From Enhydrobacter aerosaccus (GTDB lineage: Bacteria > Pseudomonadota > Alphaproteobacteria > Reyranellales > Reyranellaceae), in the NCBI RefSeq assembly GCF_900167455.1, contig NZ_FUWJ01000010.1, forward strand, positions 124,001 to 188,000: a stretch of 64,000 nt of DNA. Direction: 5' to 3'. Every line of letters begins with the position of its first letter. Within the stretch, counting starts at the first letter, position 1. This document shows, one piece after another, positions 52,861-62,192 of this stretch. The translations under genes were made by a program, and so were the position numbers. The notes under the pieces are model-generated. The model was not told the origin of the DNA, did no database searches, and saw only the letters and a list, made by a program, of their open reading frames with translations.

Positions 52861-54387
52861 ATGAGACAGCCAGGTCGTCGCGCCGCCGTCCTACTCGCCT
52901 GCTGGGCAGTGCTGCTGTCGATGTCCGGCGTCGCCCTGGCACAATCCACCCTGCGCATCGGGTTGGGCGACGATCCGGACGTGCTCGACCCCACCTTCTC
53001 GCGCACCTACACGGCGCGCATCGTCTTCTCGTCGATCTGCGACAAGCTGTTCGACATCGACGAGAAGCTGAACATCGTGCCGCAGCTCGCGCTCAGTCAT
53101 GAGACCTCGGAGGACGGCAAGACCGTCACCATCAAGCTGCGCCCGGGCGTGAAGTTCCATGACGGCGAGGACTTCGACGCCGCCGCCGCCAAGTACAGCC
53201 TCGAACGTCACCTCAACATGAAAGGCTCGTTCCGCAAGCCCGAGATCTCGGCCATCGACTCCGTCGAGGTGGTCGATCCCCTGACCATCAAGCTGCATCT
53301 CAAGGCGCCCTTCTCGCCGCTGCTGGCCCAGCTCACCGACCGCGCCGGCATGATGGTGGCGCCCAAGGCCGCCGAGGCGGCGGGCGACAAGTTCGGCCTG
53401 CATCCGGTCTGTGCCGGCCCCTACAAGTTCGTCGAGCGCGTGCAGCAGGACCGCATCGTGGTCGAGAAGTTCGCCGACTACTGGAACAAGGACAACGTCT
53501 TCATCGACAAGATCACCTACCTGCCGATCGTCGATGCGACGGTGCGCCTGGCCAACCTGCGCTCGGGCGGGCTCGACCTGATCGAGCGTGTGCTCGCCAC
53601 CGACATCAAGACCGTGCGCGAGGACAAGAAGCTCAGCCTCAGCAAGGCCGTATCGCTGGGCTGGTTCGGTCTGCTCATCAACGTCGCCAACGGCCCCAAG
53701 GCGGACAATCCATTAGGCAAGGACCCGCGCGTGCGTCGCGCCTTCGAGCTGTCGCTCGATCGCGAGGCCCTCAACCAGGTCGTGTTCAACGGCGAATTCG
53801 TGCCGGGCAATCAATGGGTCAGCCCGCAGAACCCGTACTATCAGCAGAAGTTCCCGATTCCCAAGCGGGACATCGCCAAGGCCAAGGCGCTGCTCAAGGA
53901 AGCCGGCGTCAATGGGCGGATACCGATCGACTTCATGGTCAACAACACGCCCGAAACGCGGGCCGTGGCCGAGGTCGTGCAGTCGATGGCGGCGGAGGCG
54001 GGTTTCGATCTCAAGATCCGCGTCACCGAGGTCGCGACGGCCCTGAAGACCGCGGAGGACGGCGATTTCCAGCTCTACGAGAACACCTGGAGCGGCCGCA
54101 GCGACCCCGACGGCAATTCGATCATCTACCAGGCCTGCGGCGCGCCGCAGAACATGGGCCATTACTGCGACAAGGAGGTCGATGCCTTGCACCAGCAGGC
54201 GCGGGCCGCCAGCGACGTCGCCGCGCGCAAGGCCATCTACGAAAAGCTCACCGAGCGTTTCCTGGCCAACGGCTGGATCATCTATCTCTACCACCCGCAG
54301 GTGCTGATCGCGCACACCGACCGGCTGCAGGGCTACACGCAACGCCCCGATGGATTGGTGCGGGTGGTCGGCCTCAAGCTGAAATAG
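52861..54387 (+). CDS. ABC transporter substrate-binding protein, family 5 (DppA/OppA-like)
   Basis: The 508-residue periplasmic binding protein has a signal peptide (about 1-28, ending GVALAQ). The SBP_bac_5 fold shows RIGLGDDPDVLDPTFSRTYT, ALSHETSEDGKTVTIKLRPGVKFHDGEDF and VDPLTIKLHLKAPFSPLLA. Substrates of the family include peptides, glutathione, nickel and opines. GGAGG precedes the ATG at 52861, which rules out the longer start at 52801. No permease or ATPase genes are adjacent, so it is an orphan binding protein here. Confidence 0.85.
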   Translation: MRQPGRRAAVLLACWAVLLSMSGVALAQSTLRIGLGDDPDVLDPTFSRTYTARIVFSSICDKLFDIDEKLNIVPQLALSHETSEDGKTVTIKLRPGVKFHDGEDFDAAAAKYSLERHLNMKGSFRKPEISAIDSVEVVDPLTIKLHLKAPFSPLLAQLTDRAGMMVAPKAAEAAGDKFGLHPVCAGPYKFVERVQQDRIVVEKFADYWNKDNVFIDKITYLPIVDATVRLANLRSGGLDLIERVLATDIKTVREDKKLSLSKAVSLGWFGLLINVANGPKADNPLGKDPRVRRAFELSLDREALNQVVFNGEFVPGNQWVSPQNPYYQQKFPIPKRDIAKAKALLKEAGVNGRIPIDFMVNNTPETRAVAEVVQSMAAEAGFDLKIRVTEVATALKTAEDGDFQLYENTWSGRSDPDGNSIIYQACGAPQNMGHYCDKEVDALHQQARAASDVAARKAIYEKLTERFLANGWIIYLYHPQVLIAHTDRLQGYTQRPDGLVRVVGLKLK

Positions 54388-54413
54388 CCGGTCCGTCCCG
54401 GCGGGCGCGGGCG

Positions 54414-55166
54414 TTACCCGAAGAGCGCCTGCAGTGGCATCAGCGTATCGGCGATCATCTTGGCGGCAAAGAACGTGATGCCGGCCTTGAGGGCGACAAT
54501 ACCCAGTCTTTCGGGAATTCGATCTCGAAAGAATCCGCCGACATAGGAGCCGGCGGCCGAGGCCACGATCATCAGTCCCGCCAGCTGCCAATAGCGCAGG
54601 AAGGGAAAACCCGCGGCGACGAACGCCGCGACCTTGAGACCGTGCAGCACGCTCATCTGCATGGCATGGGTCACGATCACCCGATTCTTGGGCAGGCCCT
54701 GTTTGATCAGAACCGGCTGGGAGAGCAGTCCGACGCTCGCCACGAACAGCGACAGGAACGTCTGCACGAAGGCGATCGAGAAGAAGCTGGTGAGGACGCG
54801 GCCCAACCTGTTCACCAGAGTGGTCCACGTGCAGAGCAGGATGAAGCCGCCGAGCAGGGCGGACAGGAAGAGATCCGGCAGTTTGCCGATGAAGAAGTAG
54901 CCGAGCGCTCCGCCGAGACAGGCGCCTGCCAGATAGGCCGGCAACAGCCGGGTATCGGCGTTGCGGTAATCAAAGACGAACCGGCTGCCATTGCTGACGA
55001 GCTGGGTCAGCCCGTGCAACGGGACCACGGCCGCCATCGGCATGAAGGACGGCATGACGGAGAGCAATCCCAGCCCGCCGCCGATGCCGACGGCCGCCGT
55101 CAGCAGCGACGTCAGGAAGCTTGCCGCCGACAGGCTGGCGATCGCTTCCATTCCCGGCCCCGCCAT
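54414..55166 (-). CDS. TSUP (TauE/SafE) family sulfite/anion permease
   Basis: This 250-residue membrane protein has about seven to eight helices: FLTSLLTAAVGIGGGLGLLSVMP, LPAYLAGACLGGALGYFFIG and LAGLMIVASAAGSYVGGF. Family members export sulfite or sulfoacetate and related anions. It lies 37 bases downstream of a TauD-type dioxygenase on the same strand, so the two may act together on an organosulfonate whose oxidation frees sulfite. The start at 55166 is chosen over the open frame to 55277, which overlaps the dioxygenase gene. Confidence 0.8.
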   Translation of the reverse strand: MAGPGMEAIASLSAASFLTSLLTAAVGIGGGLGLLSVMPSFMPMAAVVPLHGLTQLVSNGSRFVFDYRNADTRLLPAYLAGACLGGALGYFFIGKLPDLFLSALLGGFILLCTWTTLVNRLGRVLTSFFSIAFVQTFLSLFVASVGLLSQPVLIKQGLPKNRVIVTHAMQMSVLHGLKVAAFVAAGFPFLRYWQLAGLMIVASAAGSYVGGFFRDRIPERLGIVALKAGITFFAAKMIADTLMPLQALFG

Positions 55167-55203
55167 TACGCCGACGCCGTGCCGGGCACGGCGACGTCTG
55201 CCT

Positions 55204-56130
55204 TCACGCGCTCGCCCGGATGCCGATCGAGCGCGGAGGCGCCATCCGCGCTGCAATCGCCGGAGGCCGAATGTCATAGGCCTCGAAGCGCTTGAGCGCC
55301 CGTCGCTCGCGATGCTGGTCCGCCGCGTTTCTCAGCACCGGCAGACGATCATAAGCCAGCCAGACGCGCCGCAACTTGCGCTCCTTGCCCTCGCCGCCAT
55401 CGCTGAACGAATCCCGGCCGTGCAGCATGCGATAGTTGTCGATCACCACGATCTGGCCCTTCGCGAGCGCGAGCCGGACCTGGTATCTCGGGTTCGAGAA
55501 ATAGTTGCGCTGAAGATTGTGGAAGGCCTCGCTGGCCCAGTCCGCAATGTAGGCCGTTGAATCGTAGCGGAAGCGCAGCATGATCGCGCCGTCGTCGAGA
55601 CATTCGAACACCGCCCGATCCAGCGCGATCTGGTCGTCCCGGCAATAGCTGACGCAGCCCTTGGTCGACAGGATCTTCAGATCGCCGGGATTTTCCCGCG
55701 CCAGGTCGTCGTACACCTGTTGAACATCGATGAGGATGCTGTCCCCGCCTGCCGCCGCGCTTTGCCAGCATTGCAGAACCAGCATCTTCGGCGGCAGGAG
55801 CTGGATATACTTTCCGTCGCGATGCACCAACCCATGCAGATACGAACCGTCCGTGTGCGGCATGAATTCATCGGAGGTTATGCCGGAATATTCCGAGCGA
55901 AACTTTTCCCAATCGCGGTTCACGATGGTTTCGGTGCTGATGCCGACAAGTCCATTGGCGTCGGCGCGAATATGCGTCTGAACATTGCCGAAATGCTCGG
56001 CGATCTCCTGCAGCGTCGACGTTTCGGCGTCCCAGGCATCGATGATGGCATAACCGCACGAGGCGACATGGTCGGCGATATGGCCGTAACGGTCGGCGAA
56101 GCTTTCGCGCGTGGAGCAGAAGAAAACCAT
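55204..56130 (-). CDS. TauD/TfdA-family Fe(II)/2-oxoglutarate dioxygenase
   Basis: This 308-residue non-heme iron oxygenase has the facial triad HxD (PHTDGSYLHG) and the distal histidine in NYRMLHGRDSF. The 2-oxoglutarate arginine is in KLRRVWLAYD. The family hydroxylates taurine, alkyl sulfates, betaines and amino acids; the substrate here is open. The start at ATG 56130 is chosen with GGAGAC upstream. It is divergent from a two-component system and followed by a TSUP permease. Confidence 0.8.
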   Translation of the reverse strand: MVFFCSTRESFADRYGHIADHVASCGYAIIDAWDAETSTLQEIAEHFGNVQTHIRADANGLVGISTETIVNRDWEKFRSEYSGITSDEFMPHTDGSYLHGLVHRDGKYIQLLPPKMLVLQCWQSAAAGGDSILIDVQQVYDDLARENPGDLKILSTKGCVSYCRDDQIALDRAVFECLDDGAIMLRFRYDSTAYIADWASEAFHNLQRNYFSNPRYQVRLALAKGQIVVIDNYRMLHGRDSFSDGGEGKERKLRRVWLAYDRLPVLRNAADQHRERRALKRFEAYDIRPPAIAARMAPPRSIGIRASA

Positions 56131-56306
56131 CAATGCCGTCTCCAACGATAGATCATCGTTGCGAGGGATAGAGCGCCATCGCTGACGCAACGCTGACCGC
56201 CCAGTGACATTCTTTGGACCCGAGTTCACTCAGGATGCGATTGCAGTTGTTGCGCAAGGCAGCGTGCGTTCGTGACTCCATTTCCGCAGCGGCTATAGTC
56301 GAACGC

Positions 56307-56987
56307 ATGCGATTGCTTGTCGTCGAAGACAATCAGAAGCTCGCCGGACTGATGGCGAAGCGACTGGTCGAGAATCTCTATTCGGTCGATGTCGTGGAGA
56401 CGGTCGACGATGCGCGCGCCGCGGTTCAGCTGGTGGACTACGACCTCATCCTGCTCGACCTCTCCCTGCCCGACGGGGACGGCGTCGAGATCCTGCGATC
56501 GCTGCGCCGCTCCGGCCGCACGACGCGCGTCTTCGTTTCGACCGCGCGCGCCGATGTCGTGCAGCGTATCGAGATGCTCGACGAGGGCGCCGACGATTAT
56601 CTCGTCAAGCCATTCGCCCTGGACGAGCTGCTGGCGCGCATTCGCGCCCTGCTGCGGCGATCGAGCGAGGCCCGACACCCTGTCCTGGAGGCCGGCCGGC
56701 TGTCCCTGGATGTCGGGTCACTGACCTTGCGCGTGGGCGGACAGATTACGTCCCTGCCGCGCCGGGAGCTCGGCGTTCTCATGGCTCTCCTTCTCAACCA
56801 GGGCCGGCTGGTGCCGCGGCGCAAGCTCGAAGAGGCGATCTATTCCTTCGACGCCGACGTCACCCCAAATGCGATCGAAGCCGTCGTGTCCAGACTTCGC
56901 CGCCGCCTCGAGGCGCTCGACGCGGGCGTGGCGATCACGGCGATGCGCGGGCTGGGCTATATCCTCGCACAAAGCGGCACGGCATGA
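56307..56987 (+). CDS. OmpR-family response regulator
   Basis: The 226-residue protein has a receiver domain with phospho-acceptor D51 (LILLDLSLPDGDG), acidic pair VEDN and K101 (YLVKPF). A winged-helix output domain follows (LPRRELGVLMALLLNQGRLVPR, NAIEAVVSRLRRRL). It resembles QseB/PmrA-type regulators. The stop overlaps the sensor kinase start (ATGA), so the pair is co-translated. Confidence 0.9.
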   Translation: MRLLVVEDNQKLAGLMAKRLVENLYSVDVVETVDDARAAVQLVDYDLILLDLSLPDGDGVEILRSLRRSGRTTRVFVSTARADVVQRIEMLDEGADDYLVKPFALDELLARIRALLRRSSEARHPVLEAGRLSLDVGSLTLRVGGQITSLPRRELGVLMALLLNQGRLVPRRKLEEAIYSFDADVTPNAIEAVVSRLRRRLEALDAGVAITAMRGLGYILAQSGTA

Positions 56988-58396
56988 TCCGGGGGCGTCT
57001 CCGGAAGCTCTCCCACCAGTTGGCCTTTGAAATGGTGGTCGTGACCCTCGCGGTCTTCACCGTTCTGGTCATCGTTACCATCGGCTACTACTTCCTGGAC
57101 AAGCCGGAGCTGCGCCGGCTGACGCTCGAGATGCAGGTCCGTCATATCGTCGACGCCATGCGTCGAGGCGACGATCCGACGGCATGGGAGCCTTACAGGC
57201 GCTATCCGAAGTCCTACGGCTTCCGCGTCTTCAATCACCGACAGGCGTTCCAGCGCAGCATCATCGCCCAGGCAAACCCCGAGTTGCTGCAGTCGCTCGA
57301 AACGGACGCCAAGGGACCGGCCGTGAATGCCGCCGCCGGTCGCGACCTCCTGAGCGGCGTCACCTCGATCACAACGGCGGACATCGACGGGGATGGCGAA
57401 TCGGAGAATGTCTGGCTGATGACGGGTCGCAGCGAAGTCGGCGGTCACATCTACTGGGTGCAGGCGGCGATGGTGGACGATCCGGCCTGGCAGTGGAGGA
57501 GCGTCCTGGCCGGAGAGCTGATCGATCATGCCGTCGTGCCGACACTCTTCATCGTCCCGGCGCTCATGCTGGCCGTGTACTTCGCCGCCCGCCGAGCATT
57601 GCGGCCACTCAATCGCGTGGCCAGCCAGGCCAGCGAGCTGGGCGATGCGCTCACCTCCGGCCGGCCTTTCACACGTCTCTCCGGGGAAGGCCTGCCGCTC
57701 GAGTTCGACGGGGTGGTGTCGGGCATCAACGCGATGCTGACCAAGCTCGACCGCTCCCTGGCGCTGCAAAAGGAGTTCACCTCCGACGTCGCCCATCAGC
57801 TCAGGACACCCCTCGCTGTTCTGCTGCTGGAGGTCTCCGAGCTGCCGCCGGGAGAGGTCCGCGATCGCATCAGCCAGGAACTGGGGGACCTCGCGCATCT
57901 GGTCAACGAGCTGCTGAATTTCGCCCAGGCCGAAGATGCGATGGCACGCCAGCGTTACGACGTCGATATTGGCGGTGTCGCCAGAAAGGTATGCGAGGAT
58001 CTCGCCGACGCGGCCTTCCGCTCCGGCAAGCAGATCGAACTGGACGAGCCGTTAACGAATGTCGTGGTGTCCGGCCATCCTGTCCTCATCGACGTGGCGA
58101 TCCGCAACGTCGTGGAGAATGCGATCAAGCTGGCACCGCCGCGCTCGACCATCTCGATAAGGGTCGATGCGGACCGCACTGTCATTGTCGAGGACCGCGG
58201 ACCGGGCGTCCCGGATACCCAGAAGGAGCTGATCTTCCGACGCTTCTGGCGAGGCGACAAACCGCGCACGCTCGGGAGCGGCGTCGGCTTGGCGCTGGTC
58301 AGGCGCATCGCCTTCCTGCACGGAGGAGATATCCATGTCGAAGACCGGCCGGGCGGCGGCGCCCGTTTCGTCATCGCGCTCGGCCTCGCGGCCTGA
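56984..58396 (+). CDS. Sensor histidine kinase
   Basis: This 470-residue membrane kinase has a first membrane helix around 20-40 (VVVTLAVFTVLVIVTIGYYF) and a periplasmic sensor of about 140 residues containing an Asp-rich TADIDGDGESEN. A second helix (about 185-205) leads into HAMP. The phospho-acceptor is H271 (VAHQLRTPLA) and the ATPase domain has N-box NVVENAIKLA and G-boxes EDRGPGVPD and GSGVGLAL. The signal is unknown; neighbouring transport genes are possible targets. Confidence 0.9.
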   Translation: MIRGRLRKLSHQLAFEMVVVTLAVFTVLVIVTIGYYFLDKPELRRLTLEMQVRHIVDAMRRGDDPTAWEPYRRYPKSYGFRVFNHRQAFQRSIIAQANPELLQSLETDAKGPAVNAAAGRDLLSGVTSITTADIDGDGESENVWLMTGRSEVGGHIYWVQAAMVDDPAWQWRSVLAGELIDHAVVPTLFIVPALMLAVYFAARRALRPLNRVASQASELGDALTSGRPFTRLSGEGLPLEFDGVVSGINAMLTKLDRSLALQKEFTSDVAHQLRTPLAVLLLEVSELPPGEVRDRISQELGDLAHLVNELLNFAQAEDAMARQRYDVDIGGVARKVCEDLADAAFRSGKQIELDEPLTNVVVSGHPVLIDVAIRNVVENAIKLAPPRSTISIRVDADRTVIVEDRGPGVPDTQKELIFRRFWRGDKPRTLGSGVGLALVRRIAFLHGGDIHVEDRPGGGARFVIALGLAA

Positions 58397-58440
58397 CCGA
58401 CAACGGCGCCGACGTCAGAGCCTGGCCGCTTGCCGCCAGA

Positions 58441-59610
58441 CTAGTCCTGGCTGGCCCACTCGATCATGCGCCGCATGAAGCCCTCGCAGGCCTCGATCTG
58501 CGAGGCGAGGATGAATTCGTTGGGCTGGTGCGCCTGGGCGATGTCACCCGGGCCGCACACCACGGTCGGAACGCCCAACGTCTTGCGGAAGATGCCGGCC
58601 TCGGTGGCATAGACCACGCTACCGGCCGTGTTCGAGCCCGACCAGCGGGCGGCCAAGGCCTTGGCTTCGTCGTTGCCCTCGGCCGAGAAGGCCGGAGTCG
58701 AGGAGCGCAGCACCGTCTCGATGGTGGCCGCCGGATGCTTGGCCTTCATCTTCGGCAGCAGGTATTCCTTCAGCCACTTCTGCGCCCGCTCGCCGAGCTC
58801 CTCGATCGGCTGGGTCGGCAGTTCGCGATAGCCCCACAGCACCTCGCATTCGCGCGCCAGGATATTGCCGGCCGTGCCGCCCACGATGGTGCCGACATTG
58901 AAGGTCGCCGCCGCCGGCATGAATTCGCTGTTCTTGGGCGCCGCGGCCTCGAGCTCCTCCTGCACCTGGTTGAGGTAGTGGACGAACTCAGCGGCGAAAT
59001 GGATGGCGCTGACGCCGAGATGGGTCATCGAGGAATGCGCCTCGAACCCGGTGAACTTGGTGATGTAGATCTGCGTGCCCTTGTGCGCGTGCACGACCGT
59101 CATCATGGTCGGCTCGCCGATGATGACGGCGCGCGGCTTGGGAACCTCGGCCGCCATCCGTGCCGCCAGCGAATGCGCACCGAAGCAGCCCACTTCCTCG
59201 TCATAGGACAGGGCGAAGTGGACCGGCTTCTTCAGCTTGGCCTTGAGGAATTCCGGCAGCATGGCGAGGCCGATGGCGGAGAACGCCTTCATGTCGCAGG
59301 TACCGCGGCCGTGATACTTGCCGTCCTTGAGCGTCAGTGTCCACGGATCCGTCACCCAGGGCTGGCCATCGACGGGCACCACGTCGGTATGGCCCGACAG
59401 CACCACGCCGCCCGCGACCTTGGGCCCAACGGTGGCGAACAGGTTGGCCTTGGAGCCGTCCTCGTTGGGCACCAGCTTTGAGTCGACGCCATGGCCCTTG
59501 AGGTAGCCCTGCACGTACTCGATCAGCGCCAGGTTGGAATTGCGCGAGGTGGTGTCGAATGCCACGAGACGACGCAGCATTTCGACCGAATCGACGGTCT
59601 CTCCAGCCAT
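58441..59610 (-). CDS. argE: Acetylornithine deacetylase (ArgE-type M20 peptidase)
   Basis: This 389-residue zinc hydrolase removes the acetyl group from N-acetylornithine. Motifs are SGHTDVVPVDGQPW, GRGTCDMKAF, LSYDEEVGCFGA, GFEAHSSMTHLG and a C-terminal VCGPGDIAQAHQPNEF, typical of proteobacterial ArgE. It is the last gene of a leftward run apaG-folE-argE, 25 bases after folE. With argD and argF at 47-49 kb it covers part of arginine synthesis. Other M20 substrates cannot be fully excluded. Confidence 0.85.
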   Translation of the reverse strand: MAGETVDSVEMLRRLVAFDTTSRNSNLALIEYVQGYLKGHGVDSKLVPNEDGSKANLFATVGPKVAGGVVLSGHTDVVPVDGQPWVTDPWTLTLKDGKYHGRGTCDMKAFSAIGLAMLPEFLKAKLKKPVHFALSYDEEVGCFGAHSLAARMAAEVPKPRAVIIGEPTMMTVVHAHKGTQIYITKFTGFEAHSSMTHLGVSAIHFAAEFVHYLNQVQEELEAAAPKNSEFMPAAATFNVGTIVGGTAGNILARECEVLWGYRELPTQPIEELGERAQKWLKEYLLPKMKAKHPAATIETVLRSSTPAFSAEGNDEAKALAARWSGSNTAGSVVYATEAGIFRKTLGVPTVVCGPGDIAQAHQPNEFILASQIEACEGFMRRMIEWASQD

Positions 59611-59635
59611 GATGGATCAGATGCTCTTTCGAAAA

Positions 59636-60262
59636 TCAGAGGGATGAGCGGCCGATCATAGTCAGGAATTCGCGCCGGGTCTCGCCATTGTTGCGGAAGG
59701 CCCCCAGCATGCGGCTGGTCACCATCGCCACATCGGACTTGTGGACTCCACGGGTCGTCATGCACTGGTGGGCGGCCTCGATGACGACCGCCACGCCGCG
59801 CGGCTGCAGCACGTCCTGCAGCGTGTTGGCGATCTGGGCCGTGAGCTTCTCCTGAATCTGCAGCCGGCGGGCATAGGCATCGACCACGCGTGCGAGCTTG
59901 CTAATCCCGACCACGCGCCGGTCTGGCAGATAGCCGATGTGAACCTTGCCGATGATCGGCACCATATGATGCTCGCAATGCGATTCGAGGCGGATGTCGC
60001 GCAGCATCACGACCTCGTCGTAGCCCTCGACCTCCTCGAACGTCCGCTGCAGCATCTCGCGCGGATCCTCGTCGTAGCCGGCGAAGAACTCCTCGTAGGA
60101 GCGCACGACGCGATCGGGCGTTCCGACCAGCCCTTCGCGGTCGGGATCGTCGCCGGCCCAGAGGATCAGCGTACGCACCGCCGCCTCCGCTTCCTCGCGC
60201 GAAGGACGGGAAACGCCGGTGGCCATCGAGACCATGGCACTCTTCTTCAGGATCCTGTTCAT
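59636..60262 (-). CDS. folE: GTP cyclohydrolase I
   Basis: The 208-residue enzyme converts GTP to 7,8-dihydroneopterin triphosphate, first step of folate synthesis. Zinc and active-site residues are in SHCEHHMVPIIGKVHIGYLP and EAAHQCMTTRGV; DLVRTPxR-like VGTPDRVVRSYEEFF is present. Length is normal. It lies between apaG and argE with gaps of about 25-28 bases. Confidence 0.95.
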   Translation of the reverse strand: MNRILKKSAMVSMATGVSRPSREEAEAAVRTLILWAGDDPDREGLVGTPDRVVRSYEEFFAGYDEDPREMLQRTFEEVEGYDEVVMLRDIRLESHCEHHMVPIIGKVHIGYLPDRRVVGISKLARVVDAYARRLQIQEKLTAQIANTLQDVLQPRGVAVVIEAAHQCMTTRGVHKSDVAMVTSRMLGAFRNNGETRREFLTMIGRSSL

Positions 60263-60290
60263 TGATCTCTCTCCGCTCCGTCTGGACGGG

Positions 60291-60683
60291 TCAATTAAGC
60301 TGTCGCGACTCGCCTGGCGTGTCGAGTGAGAATGTCGGGATCTCGATATCGAAATTCTCTCCCGACTCGCTCACCATCTGATACGTGCCGCCCATGAAGC
60401 CGGATGAAGTCGAGAGCGGCGTTCCCGACGTATACTCGAACATCTCGCCGGGACGCAGCCGTGGCGTCTTGCCGACGACGCCCGGGCCCTTGACCTCCTG
60501 GCGCCGACCGAGACCGTCCGTGATCTTCCAATGCCGGCTGCGCAACTGCACCGTTTCATCACCCCTATTTTCTATGCGGACTTGGTAGGCCCACACATAT
60601 TGCGACTTCGCCGGATCGGACTGATCCGGCAGATATTGCGGCCGCACGGTGACGCATATGGCACGGGTGGTAGCGGTGTACAT
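60291..60683 (-). CDS. apaG: ApaG domain protein
   Basis: This 130-residue single-domain protein has an immunoglobulin-like fold: ATTRAICVTVRPQYLPDQSD, YVWAYQVRIENRGDETVQL, RHWKITDGLGRRQEVKG and a C-terminal FMGGTYQMVSESGE. ApaG was linked genetically to Co2+/Mg2+ efflux and Ap4A metabolism; its biochemical role is uncertain. The ATG at 60683 is used, although a TTG at 60689 has the better-spaced GAGGG. It is 28 bases upstream of folE. Confidence 0.9.
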   Translation of the reverse strand: MYTATTRAICVTVRPQYLPDQSDPAKSQYVWAYQVRIENRGDETVQLRSRHWKITDGLGRRQEVKGPGVVGKTPRLRPGEMFEYTSGTPLSTSSGFMGGTYQMVSESGENFDIEIPTFSLDTPGESRQLN

Positions 60684-60761
60684 CGGCAACGAAATCCCTC
60701 AACCCAGTCGAGATGGGAGTTTCCCGCCAAAAGGTCAAATGGCGCAAGCCGACGCAGCCCG

Positions 60762-61670
60762 CTACAGCCACTCCGGATCGGCGGTGAAATCGATGGTCAG
60801 CCAGCGTTCCGGCCCCTCTTCGCCGATCGCTTCGGAGATCTCGCGCCGAATGGCGTCGGCCACGCCGATGCTGGTGAAGGACCAATCCGGCGCCACCGCA
60901 ATATGGATCTCGATGAACTGCGCGCGCCCGACCTTGGCCACGTAGCTCGTGAAGGAGCGAAAGCCGTGCTTGGCCACGATGCGCTGCATGACACTGCGGA
61001 CGTGCTCGTCGAGATCGGGCGGCGTGATCAGCAGGATCTCGGTCAGCGCCTGGCGCACGGTGCGGATCGGCACGAAGACGAGGCAGAGCGACAGCACCGC
61101 CAGCACGACGGGATCGACATAGGGCAACCACGGATCGAAGCGCGAGCCTTCGGCCACCAGGGCGAGCAGGAAGGCGACCAGCAGCGCCGAGGTGATCAGC
61201 GCCGACATCAGCCAACTCTGCGCATCGAGCTGGACGAAGTCCGACCCGATCTGTTGGTTGGCGCGGCGTTGATAGAAGTACATGCCGAAGCAGCCGATGC
61301 AGACGACCACCGAGTAGGCGATGGCCCAGTCGAAGGCGAGCTGCCGGCCGCCGGCCAGGAAACTGCCGGCGGCATTCACGAAGGCATAGAAGCACAACAG
61401 CATCAGCGTGCCGCCGTTGAAGGCCAGCACCATGGGCTCGATGTGCCAGAAGCCGTACTGGAAGCGCCGGTTCTCGGTCTCGCGCGTCACCAGGCGCGAA
61501 ACGAAGAGCGCCAAGCCCGACATCGCGGCATCGATCACCGAGAAGACGCCGTCGAACACGATCGACAGCGAGCCCGAGACCAGCCCGAAGGCGAGGCCGA
61601 ACAGCGCCAGCGCCACGGTCATGGCGATGGAAATCTTCAGGATACGTTGTTCCGCGGCTGCCTCGAGCAT
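60762..61670 (-). CDS. Cation diffusion facilitator family transporter
   Basis: The 302-residue protein has six predicted helices followed by a cytoplasmic metal-binding domain (about 205-300, TPPDLDEHVRSVMQRIVAKHGF). Metal-site signatures are in SLSIVFDGVFSVIDAAMS and DAQSWLMSALITS, where the second site keeps D but lacks the classical HxxxD. Zn, Fe, Mn or Co could be the substrate. It lies on the same strand as apaG, 78 bases away. Confidence 0.8.
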   Translation of the reverse strand: MLEAAAEQRILKISIAMTVALALFGLAFGLVSGSLSIVFDGVFSVIDAAMSGLALFVSRLVTRETENRRFQYGFWHIEPMVLAFNGGTLMLLCFYAFVNAAGSFLAGGRQLAFDWAIAYSVVVCIGCFGMYFYQRRANQQIGSDFVQLDAQSWLMSALITSALLVAFLLALVAEGSRFDPWLPYVDPVVLAVLSLCLVFVPIRTVRQALTEILLITPPDLDEHVRSVMQRIVAKHGFRSFTSYVAKVGRAQFIEIHIAVAPDWSFTSIGVADAIRREISEAIGEEGPERWLTIDFTADPEWL

Positions 61671-61694
61671 GCCGCAGCCTAGCTCATTTCCGTG

Positions 61695-62171
61695 TCAGAT
61701 CGGAAAGATCAGGCAGGTCGTCGTGCCGTGCGCCAGCAATCGTCCGGTGGAATCGGTCAGCCGTCCTTCCGCCGTGGCAATGCGGGAGCCGACATTGATG
61801 ATCTTGCCCTCGGCCCGCACCTTGCCGGTGTTGGGCGTCATCGCCCGCACATAATTGATCTTGATCTCGACGGTCGTGTAGCTCGAGCCGGCCTTCAGGG
61901 TCGTATGCACGCTGAAGCCCATCACCGAGTCGAGCAGCGTGGCGGCGATGCCGCCATGGATGCTGCCGAGCGGATTGTAGTGGTCGGCGACGGGTTCGTA
62001 GCCGAACACCACGCGCCCGGCCTCGACCTCGGATATCCCGAAGCCGAGCGTGCGGGCGATCGGCGGCGCCGGCAGACGGCCTTCCATGATTCCGCGCGCC
62101 AGGGTCAAGCCATCCATCGTGCGCGCCTGTTCGATCGGCATCACGCCGAATCCCGCCTCCGGCATATCCAT
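61695..62171 (-). CDS. PaaI-family hotdog-fold thioesterase
   Basis: The 158-residue protein has the hotdog motif HYNPLGSIHGGIAATLLDS with the catalytic HGG, followed by VEIKINYVRAMTPNTGKVRAEGKI and TGRLLAHGTTTCLIF. PaaI-type enzymes hydrolyse acyl- or aryl-CoA esters. GGGAG precedes the ATG at 62171. It is divergent from a MarR regulator with a perfect palindrome in between, so it is probably under that regulator's control. Confidence 0.85.
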   Translation of the reverse strand: MDMPEAGFGVMPIEQARTMDGLTLARGIMEGRLPAPPIARTLGFGISEVEAGRVVFGYEPVADHYNPLGSIHGGIAATLLDSVMGFSVHTTLKAGSSYTTVEIKINYVRAMTPNTGKVRAEGKIINVGSRIATAEGRLTDSTGRLLAHGTTTCLIFPI

Positions 62172-62192
62172 CTCGTTGCTCCCGCTATTTAG

